From Alloscardovia omnicolens (lineage in GTDB: Bacteria; Actinomycetota; Actinomycetes; Actinomycetales; Bifidobacteriaceae), in NCBI GenBank assembly GCA_040702985.1, contig CP159991.1, positions 1,240,001 to 1,304,000 of the forward strand: a stretch of 64,000 bases of DNA, in the 5' to 3' direction. A program made the translations under genes and the position numbers. Positions 58,801-64,000 of this stretch are shown one piece after another. The notes under the pieces were generated by a model. The model saw only the letters and a program-made list of their open reading frames with translations. It was not told the origin of the DNA and did not search any database. Within the stretch, counting starts at the first letter, position 1. Every line of letters begins with the position of its first letter.

Positions 58801-59564
58801 CTAACGTCATATGTTCCTGCATCTAGCCCATAGGTAAAGGTGTCTTTCCCTCCCCACTCAGCTAGAATGATTTCTTCTTTCACACCATTGGTTTGGACTG
58901 TATATTGAACATCTGTCTTGCCATCAACATTGTTATATAAAATAGCGTTCTTATCAACACTAGCTTGATCATATTTTTTCTCAAGTGGATAAAGAGAAAT
59001 TTTATCATTCTGATAAGTAACGTCAATTGGTGTTTCTTCCTTAACCTCACTAGGAAGAGCAACTGCTACTGGAGATTCTTTCGGAAGATAATAGTGCTGT
59101 CCATCTGCATGATAAGAATACAAAGATAAGTCGACTGGAATTTCAGCGCCATTTTGGTTAATGTAAGTCTTAACCTCACTACCAACATAAGTCACAAAAT
59201 GCGTATCATTAACACGAAAGAGCTGTTGCTGTCCACTAACTGCAATCGGTTCCCCATATTGACGTTTTAATTCCGCCTCAGCCTCGCCAACTTCTTGCGT
59301 TATCTTTGGTTGTTGGATAGCATCTCCCACATCTTCACTTTTCTGAGATGGAGGAGAAATATCGCTCGAAGAGCTCGACTCTGTATTAACATTTTCAAAG
59401 CCTACTGTCTTATCACTTATTTCTTTTACAGCATCCCTATAAATCTGTTCATCTTTACTCTGCTGGACAGTATCTCGAATTTCTGCTGCATAAATCAAAG
59501 GGCTATTCACAATGAGTAAACAGCTTACCAATAGCCAATTCAGTAATTTATGAAACCGTTTCAT
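49812..59564 (-). CDS. Secreted RHS-repeat polymorphic toxin with C-terminal PoNe DNase domain
   Basis: 3250-residue antibacterial toxin of the WapA/RHS type. Order: signal peptide (1-27, KLLNWLLVSCLLIVNSPLIY), Ser/Gln-rich linker, DNRLRE-type domain (about 325-515), LysM-like segment (about 655-695), DUF6531 RHS N-region (about 715-800), many YD/RHS repeats (about 850-2640, TYDxxGN units), RHS core (PLSQNRYAYVHNNPVNYTDP, near 2710), a basic/glycine-rich helical linker (2720-3000), and the toxin at 3130-3250. The toxin has the PD-(D/E)XK nuclease motifs (GNYAELKMDRYMEERGF, GHRGIDGVYY, YVVVEAKYNT) of the PoNe family. ATG 59564 has AAGGAGAG; the ORF start at 59582 is not used. No LPXTG is seen. 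Low GC and architecture point to streptococcal-like origin. Confidence 0.9.
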   Translation of the reverse strand: MKRFHKLLNWLLVSCLLIVNSPLIYAAEIRDTVQQSKDEQIYRDAVKEISDKTVGFENVNTESSSSSDISPPSQKSEDVGDAIQQPKITQEVGEAEAELKRQYGEPIAVSGQQQLFRVNDTHFVTYVGSEVKTYINQNGAEIPVDLSLYSYHADGQHYYLPKESPVAVALPSEVKEETPIDVTYQNDKISLYPLEKKYDQASVDKNAILYNNVDGKTDVQYTVQTNGVKEEIILAEWGGKDTFTYGLDAGTYDVSIEHNQVLVREKGKTKILFAITAPMMVDAAGETSNDLTLGLKESAKGYEVSVTASKDWLSNSERQYPVRIDPTVTIPRDRIFDVVTSTVHGQYQGFSYGYVGYLTNLMIGVPAAKDIGRSRMYFKINYDFRKNIPSEAKIDSATLNLYEYTAPGSMSTQFAAYRVKQDFDINSLTWNNSVGLDMEIAGANAISNKKIGMHNFDIRETVNSWVQGLEPNYGLVVAATNEGADGGAFYTTEATAENAGQIGFTPDKAPSLTINWSVPDPVDVNYPIGNTTINLRTMVKTDKSGKLQFQGVFADGLTTPGAQVSYDLSDATKDYKGESLASFSYKYPDSSPFEAAFEKGTTRYKDKLANWQTVTPFTEPELNKVYTIDAESKKDSQTSGKKTSDTFLIYKVTQYDTLPKIASYYGVPLKQIAFDNRIQDMLVVKNNTLFIRNPRKNANKPYNPPALNDKTKADVDMLLMGRGLHCEFGFEPININTGNFYLDRTDVSIHDINGDFEITRSYNSKAAGINSLFGRGWSFAFNEQLSSDEDQNLYYTRADGSILTFTKDGNSYKAPTGYDLRLEVKTVETKQGDFGGEEKENYEVKEYHIIDTDYQEKVFNFYGLLTSQTDEKGNKTQFEYNENYQLTKITSPTALVYTISYNDANYIGAIQIPNGSTLTYEYDDNGNLITYTDATGVPTRYEYDDKGLMTAWYDGNGTKVVRNEYDDQGRVTKQTDGAGATSTLTYSDGQTVTTDANGNQTVHTYDDQYRTTGIAYPDSTRVSKTYNKNNRLASVTNEAGQTTNYSYDENGNVLTETRFDGAVKTSTYDKKNHLLSVTDFGGAETKHSYDNKGNLTQTVLPDGSTIAYKVDKKGRILSTTDGNGATTSFTYQGANLVMMTNPLGGQSTLTYNAHNQVLSVITPRGGATTMTYDAEGRKLSEKDADGVGTTYSFDKAGQVTTVTEGNGNTTTFSYDGFGHKIASNNGEGGNYRYTYDGVGNQLSVTDAEGNTTTYTYDSRGRLLTETDALGQTVTYTRDALGRVATRKNASGQTSSLAYDDRNQAVKTITDALGQVTEKTYDASGNLTDVSYPIGTTTKTTYDQMGRVLSYTDEAGQTVSYTYDAVGNKLTETKGDKTTSYTYDAAGNVTSIKYPDGTSVSYTLDAMGNILSMADALGKETTYEYSCAGRLLASTNALGQRTSMTYDANGNQNSVTDAAGYTASSRFTGQSQVASVTDGLGNTTHFTYNRMEQLTETVDALGGKTAYTYDALGYPIEMVDVNGNTTKMSYTPTAQLKEVVLPDETTISQEYDALERLVKQTHSSGLVTEYTYDAADRVIAKKDNQDLNESYTYDKAGNRLTLTNSLGEVTKYSYDSGSQLVKVVYADGTSESFTYDVMGNVATSTDQEGKTKTYQYDDNGNLTKITDHLKRETGYSYDALNRVVVETDADGNQTTYEYDVLGNLAKVTDANGHSSSYGYDANQQLVLYTDPNGQATAFTYDPLGRVVETLAPTGVKQTFAYDAVGNRLSETTGEGNTTSYTYDSLNRVASMKRPTGGETTYAYDATGGLTKETDANGNATSYVNDLYGRTTSRTLPNKAKYTYAYDALGRLEKQTGPQGLSKAYSYDVAGNIAKETDQSNRSNTYSYDKVGRLLTAKNALDLETKYSYDEAGNLGALTRPTGATTTFDYTTLDQLKTIKTPTGRKITSSYDPVGQVTKRTINGKRETTYTYDPNGNVLEENNPLGQVAKRTYDSLNRLTSETDTAGQLTMYSYDHDNRLTKVENAEGEKATMAYDGNGNLTSVFSGSERVKSYTYDLENQLLAATQGTGEKASTSSYTYDSVGNITSITNGNGKVNKYDYDQLSNVVKRMTSLGDTETYTYNVNNQLEKVTKADRKTISYDYNKLDQLLKVDYSEKQDGQVVYAYDPDGRRVSMSDLTGTTRYAYNDEGEITGVRQGDGSLIQYEYDNFGNISHMIYPDGSKVSYTYDELDRLTSVTDVKGQKTAYTYNDAGDLTQVKRGDGTHSFLTYDKAHRVTEIRHVDKKSKLISSYGYEYDDGNYITEETVTQDGESLVHSYTYDTLGQVETMTVSTKDGKELSSLSYTYDLAGNKLSSTEVVDGKEEKTAFSYDDNNRLTKLEGPEGTITYSYDKNGNRISQEQKSEKLQYIYDTENRLLAVKDKEGLLTAALYDGDDNRVFTANRKVGKNTYQLFRREQKDKSSDIRARRSGKKSALTTAPSEEKSLFWYGFSQNVLQSLSTLPQTIGSIWHEIFDDVSIAYHQKIVKDRASEEGVVVNPPSLGNLSGEGDVSYASAVHDVLIPYTTREDIYHYFDERNYVNDVNREYVEVLQVYDHDLRADETFSYGHGRNSYLNNQANKTYGYLTDQSGSVTGLIQDGVAVASSSYRFYGSAKKSTDETGNPYAYNGEARDVVGLDYLRARYYDSYAGTFLTEDDYQGQVTNPLSQNRYAYVHNNPVNYTDPSGHFWKSLKKVASAAWNGVKKAAGKAWNGVKTVASNTWSAFKSAASHAVHWVSNKVSQAAHWAGHQVNSAKNWVVQQWSNFQQSAHQTYQSASYFVAQQQAQVRAQAESRRRQRVQEEYAQATGLKTAPKTREALSMFRNWGKALQNMYKHVCTTAKRVGRQAVHFLREVDWKKVGIAAAASVGALAVTVATAGVAAPVVAGLVGAAGLTGFGAAVVTGVVVGAVSGAAGGGVHALTLGVLSGQKPGEVLSSTVHGAVNGAFIGGLSGGLLGGFSSATSSVVNPLARQTVDTVGETAVDTIVDAFQGGKATAGSIVASLAINALSEGVSVRSLTGSQADVARNKPKTADAPVGKVTHPGPFESAEDIRRRVLSNIEESRKARSSSNFDEHLRREQTIKAIQNVENGTTPLTTNRQKGNYAELKMDRYMEERGFTRVSKDRVSSIDDKGHRGIDGVYYNKNTDTYVVVEAKYNTAKLGKTKDGPQMGYDWIQKRLDKSVGIDLADTIKIHGYDSLLVRVMPDGSIKSSVLP
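51650..57000 (-). repeat. Tandem YD/RHS repeat block inside the RHS gene
   Basis: Dozens of about 20-codon units in the pattern YDxxGN…TxxT (for example TYDANGNQNSVTDAAG, SYDALNRVVVETDADGN) run through the gene. They form the shell that encloses the toxin. Many DNA copies are similar enough to recombine. This is a protein repeat block, not an independent repeat element. Confidence 0.85.
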
Positions 59565-60177
59565 AAATACTCTCCTTAGCAAGATACATAAAATAATAAA
59601 GAGTGAATATTAGAATTATCAAATCAGCAACAGAAACAATAAATGAACTAGCCATCGGCAACCAAATAGTTATCCCAAAAACCACCGCGGTCAAACCGAT
59701 AGATAGAAGTAGAGGTAACCAGAGTTGACTCATTCTATCTTTAAGAGGTAGTTTTCGATGAATACTAACTACAACAAAACACAATATTATTTTTAAGATT
59801 AACTGTACAATTGTTGAAACTATCCAAATGCCCGTTTTTACACTCGTATAAGCAAAACTCGTGTAATCGTAAATCAACTGCCCCACAGCACCAATACCAA
59901 GTGCACAAACAATCACACTTAATATATAACTTACAATAGCCCAATGTAATCGTTTATCTGAACGATAGTTTTTATAAAACCAGATTCCGATAGGAATAAT
60001 GAGAATGAAGCCTAACAAAACTGAAACGAGGCTTAGTACTGCTGATACTATTGGTATCGATGTATCAGTCGCCCAAGGCAACACAATACCCGTAAACATG
60101 AGACGTTGCCCAATTCCAAAGAATAATAGACCAAGTGATAGTCGCCAGAACTTAGAATGTACCACATTCGTCATCAT
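59548..60177 (-). CDS. Small multi-pass membrane protein upstream of the RHS gene
   Basis: 209 residues with about six hydrophobic segments (for example IPIVSAVLSLVSVLLGFILI, AIVSYILSVIVCALGIGAVG, SFIVSVADLIILIFTLYYFM). No transport or catalytic motif recognised. The end overlaps the RHS start by 17 bases, so it is co-transcribed and likely coupled with the toxin gene. It may assist RHS export or placement, or be unrelated. AAGGA precedes the ATGs at 60177. Confidence 0.7.
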   Translation of the reverse strand: MMTNVVHSKFWRLSLGLLFFGIGQRLMFTGIVLPWATDTSIPIVSAVLSLVSVLLGFILIIPIGIWFYKNYRSDKRLHWAIVSYILSVIVCALGIGAVGQLIYDYTSFAYTSVKTGIWIVSTIVQLILKIILCFVVVSIHRKLPLKDRMSQLWLPLLLSIGLTAVVFGITIWLPMASSFIVSVADLIILIFTLYYFMYLAKESIYETVS

Positions 60178-60920
60178 TCATTGTTCCTTTCTTAAACATT
60201 TTGACAGTTTTTTTAAACTGACTGTTACGACTTATAGATCGTCACCATCCTCAGCATCGTCAGTAGAGAGAATTAAAAAGACACCCTTATCTCCATCTAT
60301 GGCGGTTCTAGTAGTTGTTGCCAACACTATCTACCTTTGATTGTTATTTACTAAGATAGTATGTTTCTCGTGTAGGGCATCAAATCGCGGAATCTAGCGT
60401 GTCGTGTTATTAAGCTCTTTGGCTACCGCCTCATACATATTGCTGGCTCTACACGCTTAAATCTATTCTTAGCCGAAAATATTGTGCAAACAGGCATTCA
60501 CCTTGTCATTTGTTCCGCGTGACTGCATAGAATATGGACTACACAAAAACATACATATCCAAAACGCTACCAACCACTTATGCAACGGTAACTCCGCTAC
60601 ACCTATTCACCTTGTCAAGGAGTTACGTATAAGCAAGATGGAATATTCCTTATTCTCTTTATAAGCACACCGCGTATATGAACTGATGCGAGACCAGTTA
60701 GGTAAGGTGCAGAAAAGATAGTAATTTGAAACGAAAATTACAATGCGATCCTTGCTACATATGCTGCTTTCATCTCACCTTGCCTGAATTTAGCAACCTT
60801 TTAATGTCTTTTCTAAGTTCACCTTGTGCTTGCACAGTAAACTACTTGATCAAGCACAAGATAGCTATACTCAGAACACCAATGCTTTCCCTTCACTACA
60901 CTAATAGACCCTTGATAAGA
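60178..60920. other. Long non-coding stretch upstream of the RHS operon
   Basis: No gene seen. CAGTTT-TTTT-AAACTG (60205-60220), an inverted repeat 28-43 bases before the membrane gene start, could be the operon's promoter/operator region. Frames such as 60482-60664 lack ribosome sites and family features. It may be partly decayed island DNA. Confidence 0.5.
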
Positions 60921-61001
60921 AAACGACCTTGTGCTTCACAAGAGTACACAAGGTCGTTCTACGCTTACTACCGTAATATAACGCGTAATAAAAGCGTGAT
61001 T
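60921..61001 (-). terminator. guaA terminator hairpin and right-end copy of the island repeat
   Basis: AACGACCTTGTG (60922-60933) pairs with CACAAGGTCGTT (60947-60958), a strong stem with a 13-base loop just downstream of guaA. The same region is the intact member of the direct repeat pair whose diverged partner is at 41543-41610. This places the island end within or just after guaA's 3' region. Confidence 0.75.
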
Positions 61002-62564
61002 TTATTCCCACTCAATCGTGGCAGGTGGCTTAGAAGTCACATCCAAAACCACGCGGTTAATTTCACGGCACTCATTTGTAATGCGTGTAGAAATCTGAGC
61101 CAAAACATCGTAAGGCACACGAGACCAATCAGCAGTCATAGCATCCTCAGAGCTTACTGGACGCAAAACAATTGGCGAACCATAGGTGCGCTCATCTCCC
61201 TGCACACCCACGGAATGCACATCAGCTAGCAACACAACTGGGCACTGCCAAATATCGCGATCCAAGCCAGCTTTAGACAATTCTTCACGGGCAATTGCAT
61301 CAGCTTCACGTAATACAGCCAAACGTTCGCGAGTAATCTCACCCACAATACGAATGCCAAGACCAGGACCTGGGAATGGCTGACGCCACACCATTTCTTC
61401 TGGCAAGCCCAACTCAGTTCCCACAGCGCGTACTTCGTCCTTAAACAAGGTACGCAAAGGCTCAACCAACTCGAATTGCAAATCATCAGGCAAACCACCC
61501 ACATTATGATGGCTCTTAATATTGGCAGCTCCAGCACCACCACCCGACTCTACAACATCTGGATATAAGGTGCCTTGCACGAGAAACTTAATTTCTCCAC
61601 CTTCCTCAGCCACGTCAGACACAATTTGACGTGTTGCCTTCTCGAAGGTACGAATAAACTTTTCGCCAATAATCTTGCGTTTGCGCTCAGGATCGGACAC
61701 ACCTTCCAAAGCATTTAAGAATTCATCAGAAGCGTCAACAGTAACCAGCTTGATGCCTGTTGCTTCTACAAAGTCCTTCTTAACCTGTTCAACCTCGCCT
61801 TTACGCAGCAAACCATGATCGACGAAAACGCAAGTGAGTTGATCGCCAATAGCCTTATGCACTAACGCAGCAGCCACAGCAGAATCTACACCACCGGACA
61901 AGCCGCAAATAACACGAGCATCGCCCACTTGAGCACGGATTTTAGCAACCTGCTCTTCAATAATTGATGACGAATCCCAGCTACGATCTAAGCCTGCTTC
62001 ATTATGCAAAAAGTTCTCAAGAATATCTTGTCCCAAAGGAGTGTGCTTAACTTCAGGATGCCACTGCACACCAAATAATCCACGCTCAGTATTAGCCATA
62101 GCAGCTACTGGAGCACCTTCTGTATGTGCCAAAACATCAAAACCAGCAGGTGCTTGCTTCACAGCCACACCATGACTCATCCACGTAGACTGCTCTTGAG
62201 GAGAGCCAGCAAGAATACTACGTGCATCATCAATAACAGCAGAAGTTTTACCGTACTCCCCCAGAGCGGCTTTATCTACCACGCCGCCCAGTTGGTGAGC
62301 CATCACTTGGAAGCCGTAGCAGATTCCCAGCATAGGAATATCCAGATCAAAAATGGCTGGATCGAGTAAAGGCGCACCTTCTACATATACAGAAGCAGGA
62401 CCGCCAGAAAGAATAATAGCTTGAGGATCCTTAGCTTTCAGTTCCTGAGCACTAATGGTATGAGGAACAATCTCAGAATAAACATGTGCTTCGCGAACGC
62501 GGCGAGCAATGAGCTGAGCATACTGAGCACCAAAATCGATAACTAATACAGGGCCCTTCGCCAT
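61002..62564 (-). CDS. guaA: GMP synthase (glutamine-hydrolysing)
   Basis: Converts XMP to GMP with glutamine as nitrogen donor. N-terminal class I amidotransferase with the catalytic Cys in [17 protein letters not shown] and the His/Glu pair in [12 protein letters not shown]-pyrophosphatase domain with the P-loop [16 protein letters not shown]-terminal dimerisation domain ending PPATIEWE. 520 residues, usual length. GGAGG precedes the ATG. Divergent from xfp. Its 3' end is the insertion point of the accessory island. Confidence 0.96.
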   Translation of the reverse strand: MAKGPVLVIDFGAQYAQLIARRVREAHVYSEIVPHTISAQELKAKDPQAIILSGGPASVYVEGAPLLDPAIFDLDIPMLGICYGFQVMAHQLGGVVDKAALGEYGKTSAVIDDARSILAGSPQEQSTWMSHGVAVKQAPAGFDVLAHTEGAPVAAMANTERGLFGVQWHPEVKHTPLGQDILENFLHNEAGLDRSWDSSSIIEEQVAKIRAQVGDARVICGLSGGVDSAVAAALVHKAIGDQLTCVFVDHGLLRKGEVEQVKKDFVEATGIKLVTVDASDEFLNALEGVSDPERKRKIIGEKFIRTFEKATRQIVSDVAEEGGEIKFLVQGTLYPDVVESGGGAGAANIKSHHNVGGLPDDLQFELVEPLRTLFKDEVRAVGTELGLPEEMVWRQPFPGPGLGIRIVGEITRERLAVLREADAIAREELSKAGLDRDIWQCPVVLLADVHSVGVQGDERTYGSPIVLRPVSSEDAMTADWSRVPYDVLAQISTRITNECREINRVVLDVTSKPPATIEWE

Positions 62565-62993
62565 TTTTCCTCCAAGAAAATTGAGGGGATATACCTTATA
62601 TAATGATTACTTGATTATGCGCTACGTTTAAGACAATACGCGGTCTTAAATGCGTGAATTTTTCGTACATATCAGCGTGCGACACGCTCAAAAACCTACT
62701 TTTTGAAAACACAGAACATTTTTTCGCACACACAACCAAGAAAACGAACATTCCGTTTTTCGTTGATATAACAGCTTTTTAAAGAATTTTTTACCGATTT
62801 TTGCGTAAACTATTGAAACATAAATAAACAATAGACCGGTCGAAATCGAACATTTTAACTCAGAATTTAGCACGTACAAACAAAGTTTGTGGATTTAGTC
62901 ATAGGCTTCCCATAAAATTATAGGCGTATGAGTACGGGCATGAGCCACACTCAGTTTAGTAAAAATGCACCTAATTATAGGAGGCAAGGACAT
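62565..62993. promoter_or_regulatory. Divergent guaA/xfp promoter region
   Basis: 429 bases with no gene. TTTAAGAC (62627-62634) and GTCTTAAA (62643-62650) form a perfect inverted repeat with an 8-base spacer, 63-86 bases before guaA. Near guaA, TTATATAA (62597-62604) may be the -10. Before xfp, TAGGAGGCAAGGA is the ribosome site. An xfp promoter is expected near 62890-62940 but no strong consensus was assigned. Confidence 0.5.
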
Positions 62994-64000
62994 ATGACTA
63001 GTCCTGTAATCGGTACTCCATGGAAGAAGCTGGACGCTCCAGTTTCTGAGGAGGCTTTGGAAGGCGTAGACAAGTACTGGCGTGCTTCTAACTACCTATC
63101 CATTGGTCAAATCTACCTTCGTAGCAATCCTTTGATGAAGGAACCATTCACCCGCGAAGACGTAAAGCATCGTCTCGTAGGTCACTGGGGAACCACTCCT
63201 GGTTTGAACTTCCTCATTGGTCACATTAACCGTCTCATCGCTGATCACGGACAGAACACTGTTATCATCATGGGTCCTGGTCACGGTGGACCAGCTGGAA
63301 CTGCTCAGTCTTACCTCGACGGTACTTACACTGAGTACTTCCCAGAAATCACCAAGGATGAAGCTGGCTTGCAGAAGTTCTTCCGCCAGTTCTCTTACCC
63401 AGGTGGTATCCCATCTCACTATGCTCCAGAGACTCCAGGTTCTATCCACGAAGGTGGCGAGCTTGGTTATGCTCTCTCCCACGCTTATGGCGCTGTTATG
63501 AACAACCCAAGCCTCTTCGTTCCAGCAATTGTTGGTGACGGTGAAGCTGAAACTGGTCCTTTGGCTACAGGTTGGCAGTCCAATAAGCTCGTAAACCCAC
63601 GCACCGATGGTATCGTTTTGCCAATCTTGCACCTCAACGGCTACAAGATTGCTAACCCAACCATCCTTGCTCGTATCTCTGACGAAGAACTCCACGAGTT
63701 CTTCCACGGTATGGGTTACGAACCATACGAGTTCGTTGCTGGTTTCGATGATGAAGATGCAATGAGCATCCACCGTCGTTTCGCTGAGCTCTTCGAAACT
63801 GTATTCGATGAGATCTGCGACATCAAGGCAACAGCTCAGACTAACGATGTTGATCGTCCATTCTACCCAATGATCATCTTCCGCACCCCTAAGGGTTGGA
63901 CTTGCCCTAAGTTCATCGACGGTAAGAAGACTGAAGGTTCTTGGCGTTCTCACCAGGTGCCATTGGCATCTGCTCGTGATACTGAAGAGCACTTCCAGGT
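62994..64000 (+). CDS. xfp: Xylulose-5-phosphate/fructose-6-phosphate phosphoketolase (5' part, continues past window)
   Basis: Key enzyme of the bifid shunt; TPP-dependent cleavage of X5P/F6P to acetyl phosphate. 335 codons are present ([20 protein letters not shown]…). Family strings: [67 protein letters not shown] (TPP-binding GDGE). GAGGCAAGG precedes the ATG at 62994. Strong codon bias suggests high expression. The antisense open frame 63096-63992 is a shadow. The enzyme supports a bifidobacterial assignment. Confidence 0.96.
   Translation, partial: MTSPVIGTPWKKLDAPVSEEALEGVDKYWRASNYLSIGQIYLRSNPLMKEPFTREDVKHRLVGHWGTTPGLNFLIGHINRLIADHGQNTVIIMGPGHGGPAGTAQSYLDGTYTEYFPEITKDEAGLQKFFRQFSYPGGIPSHYAPETPGSIHEGGELGYALSHAYGAVMNNPSLFVPAIVGDGEAETGPLATGWQSNKLVNPRTDGIVLPILHLNGYKIANPTILARISDEELHEFFHGMGYEPYEFVAGFDDEDAMSIHRRFAELFETVFDEICDIKATAQTNDVDRPFYPMIIFRTPKGWTCPKFIDGKKTEGSWRSHQVPLASARDTEEHFQ

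Noticed and set aside
60726-61229. 167-codon plus-strand frame overlapping guaA
   Set aside because: Mostly antisense to guaA and its terminator; no start signal.
63096-63992. 298-codon open frame on the minus strand
   Set aside because: Antisense shadow of xfp; strong codon bias of that gene leaves the opposite frame open, and the translation has no family pattern.
1-64000. tRNA genes
   Set aside because: No segment with a convincing cloverleaf (paired acceptor stem and T-loop GTTCRA) was found by eye; a tRNAscan run is needed to be certain.

Overview
The window looks like a chromosome segment from a low- to mid-GC member of the Bifidobacteriaceae. It ends in the bifid-shunt gene xfp, divergent from guaA. 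It also carries the blocks rpoD-parE-parC, ftsK-pgsA-cinA-clgR-DUF3046-recA-recX, secA-hpf-rnpB and miaB-miaA. DUF4193, SepH/DUF3071, DUF3046, DUF4192, a PASTA kinase and ClgR point to Actinobacteria. Genus cannot be fixed by reading alone; Gardnerella, Alloscardovia, Scardovia and Bifidobacterium are all possible.

1-41.3 kb is ordinary core genome. The 5' end of a Rel enzyme (cut by the window edge), dut and DUF4193 form one minus-strand group. Next come sepH, an NPP-type phosphatase, parC, an MFS carrier, parE and rpoD, then DUF4192, a polyprenyl synthase, a PASTA kinase, plsC, a ROK glucokinase, secA, hpf and RNase P RNA. The recX-to-ftsK DNA repair and envelope block follows, then miaA/miaB, a small alarmone synthetase, a BI-1 family protein, a P-type ATPase with a small lipoprotein-like gene, an aldo/keto reductase, a maltose-type acetyltransferase and brnQ. 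Three core genes are interrupted. sepH has a frameshift at an A7 run, and parC and pgsA each have an in-frame TGA, both in the context TGA-ACC where TGG-ACC would restore the frame.

About 41.5-61.0 kb is an accessory island at the 3' end of guaA. A hairpin-containing sequence just downstream of guaA (about 60.92-61.01 kb) recurs in diverged form and the same orientation at about 41.54-41.61 kb, as expected for a guaA 3' integration event. No integrase is visible. Cargo: an AAA_13 (RloC/PrrC-like) ATPase with a zinc-hook-like CxxC, a decayed IS30-family transposase, and a large polymorphic-toxin locus. That locus holds a secreted 3250-residue RHS protein with a C-terminal PoNe-type DNase, its PoNi immunity gene, further immunity-like genes, and a displaced orphan toxin module (Ntox15 nuclease plus Tdi1/GAD-like immunity). 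Broken copies of the RHS linker and of an immunity gene lie between the modules. The AT-rich composition and the WapA-like architecture suggest a Firmicutes (streptococcal-like) source.

61-64 kb returns to core genome: guaA, and divergently the first 335 codons of xfp.
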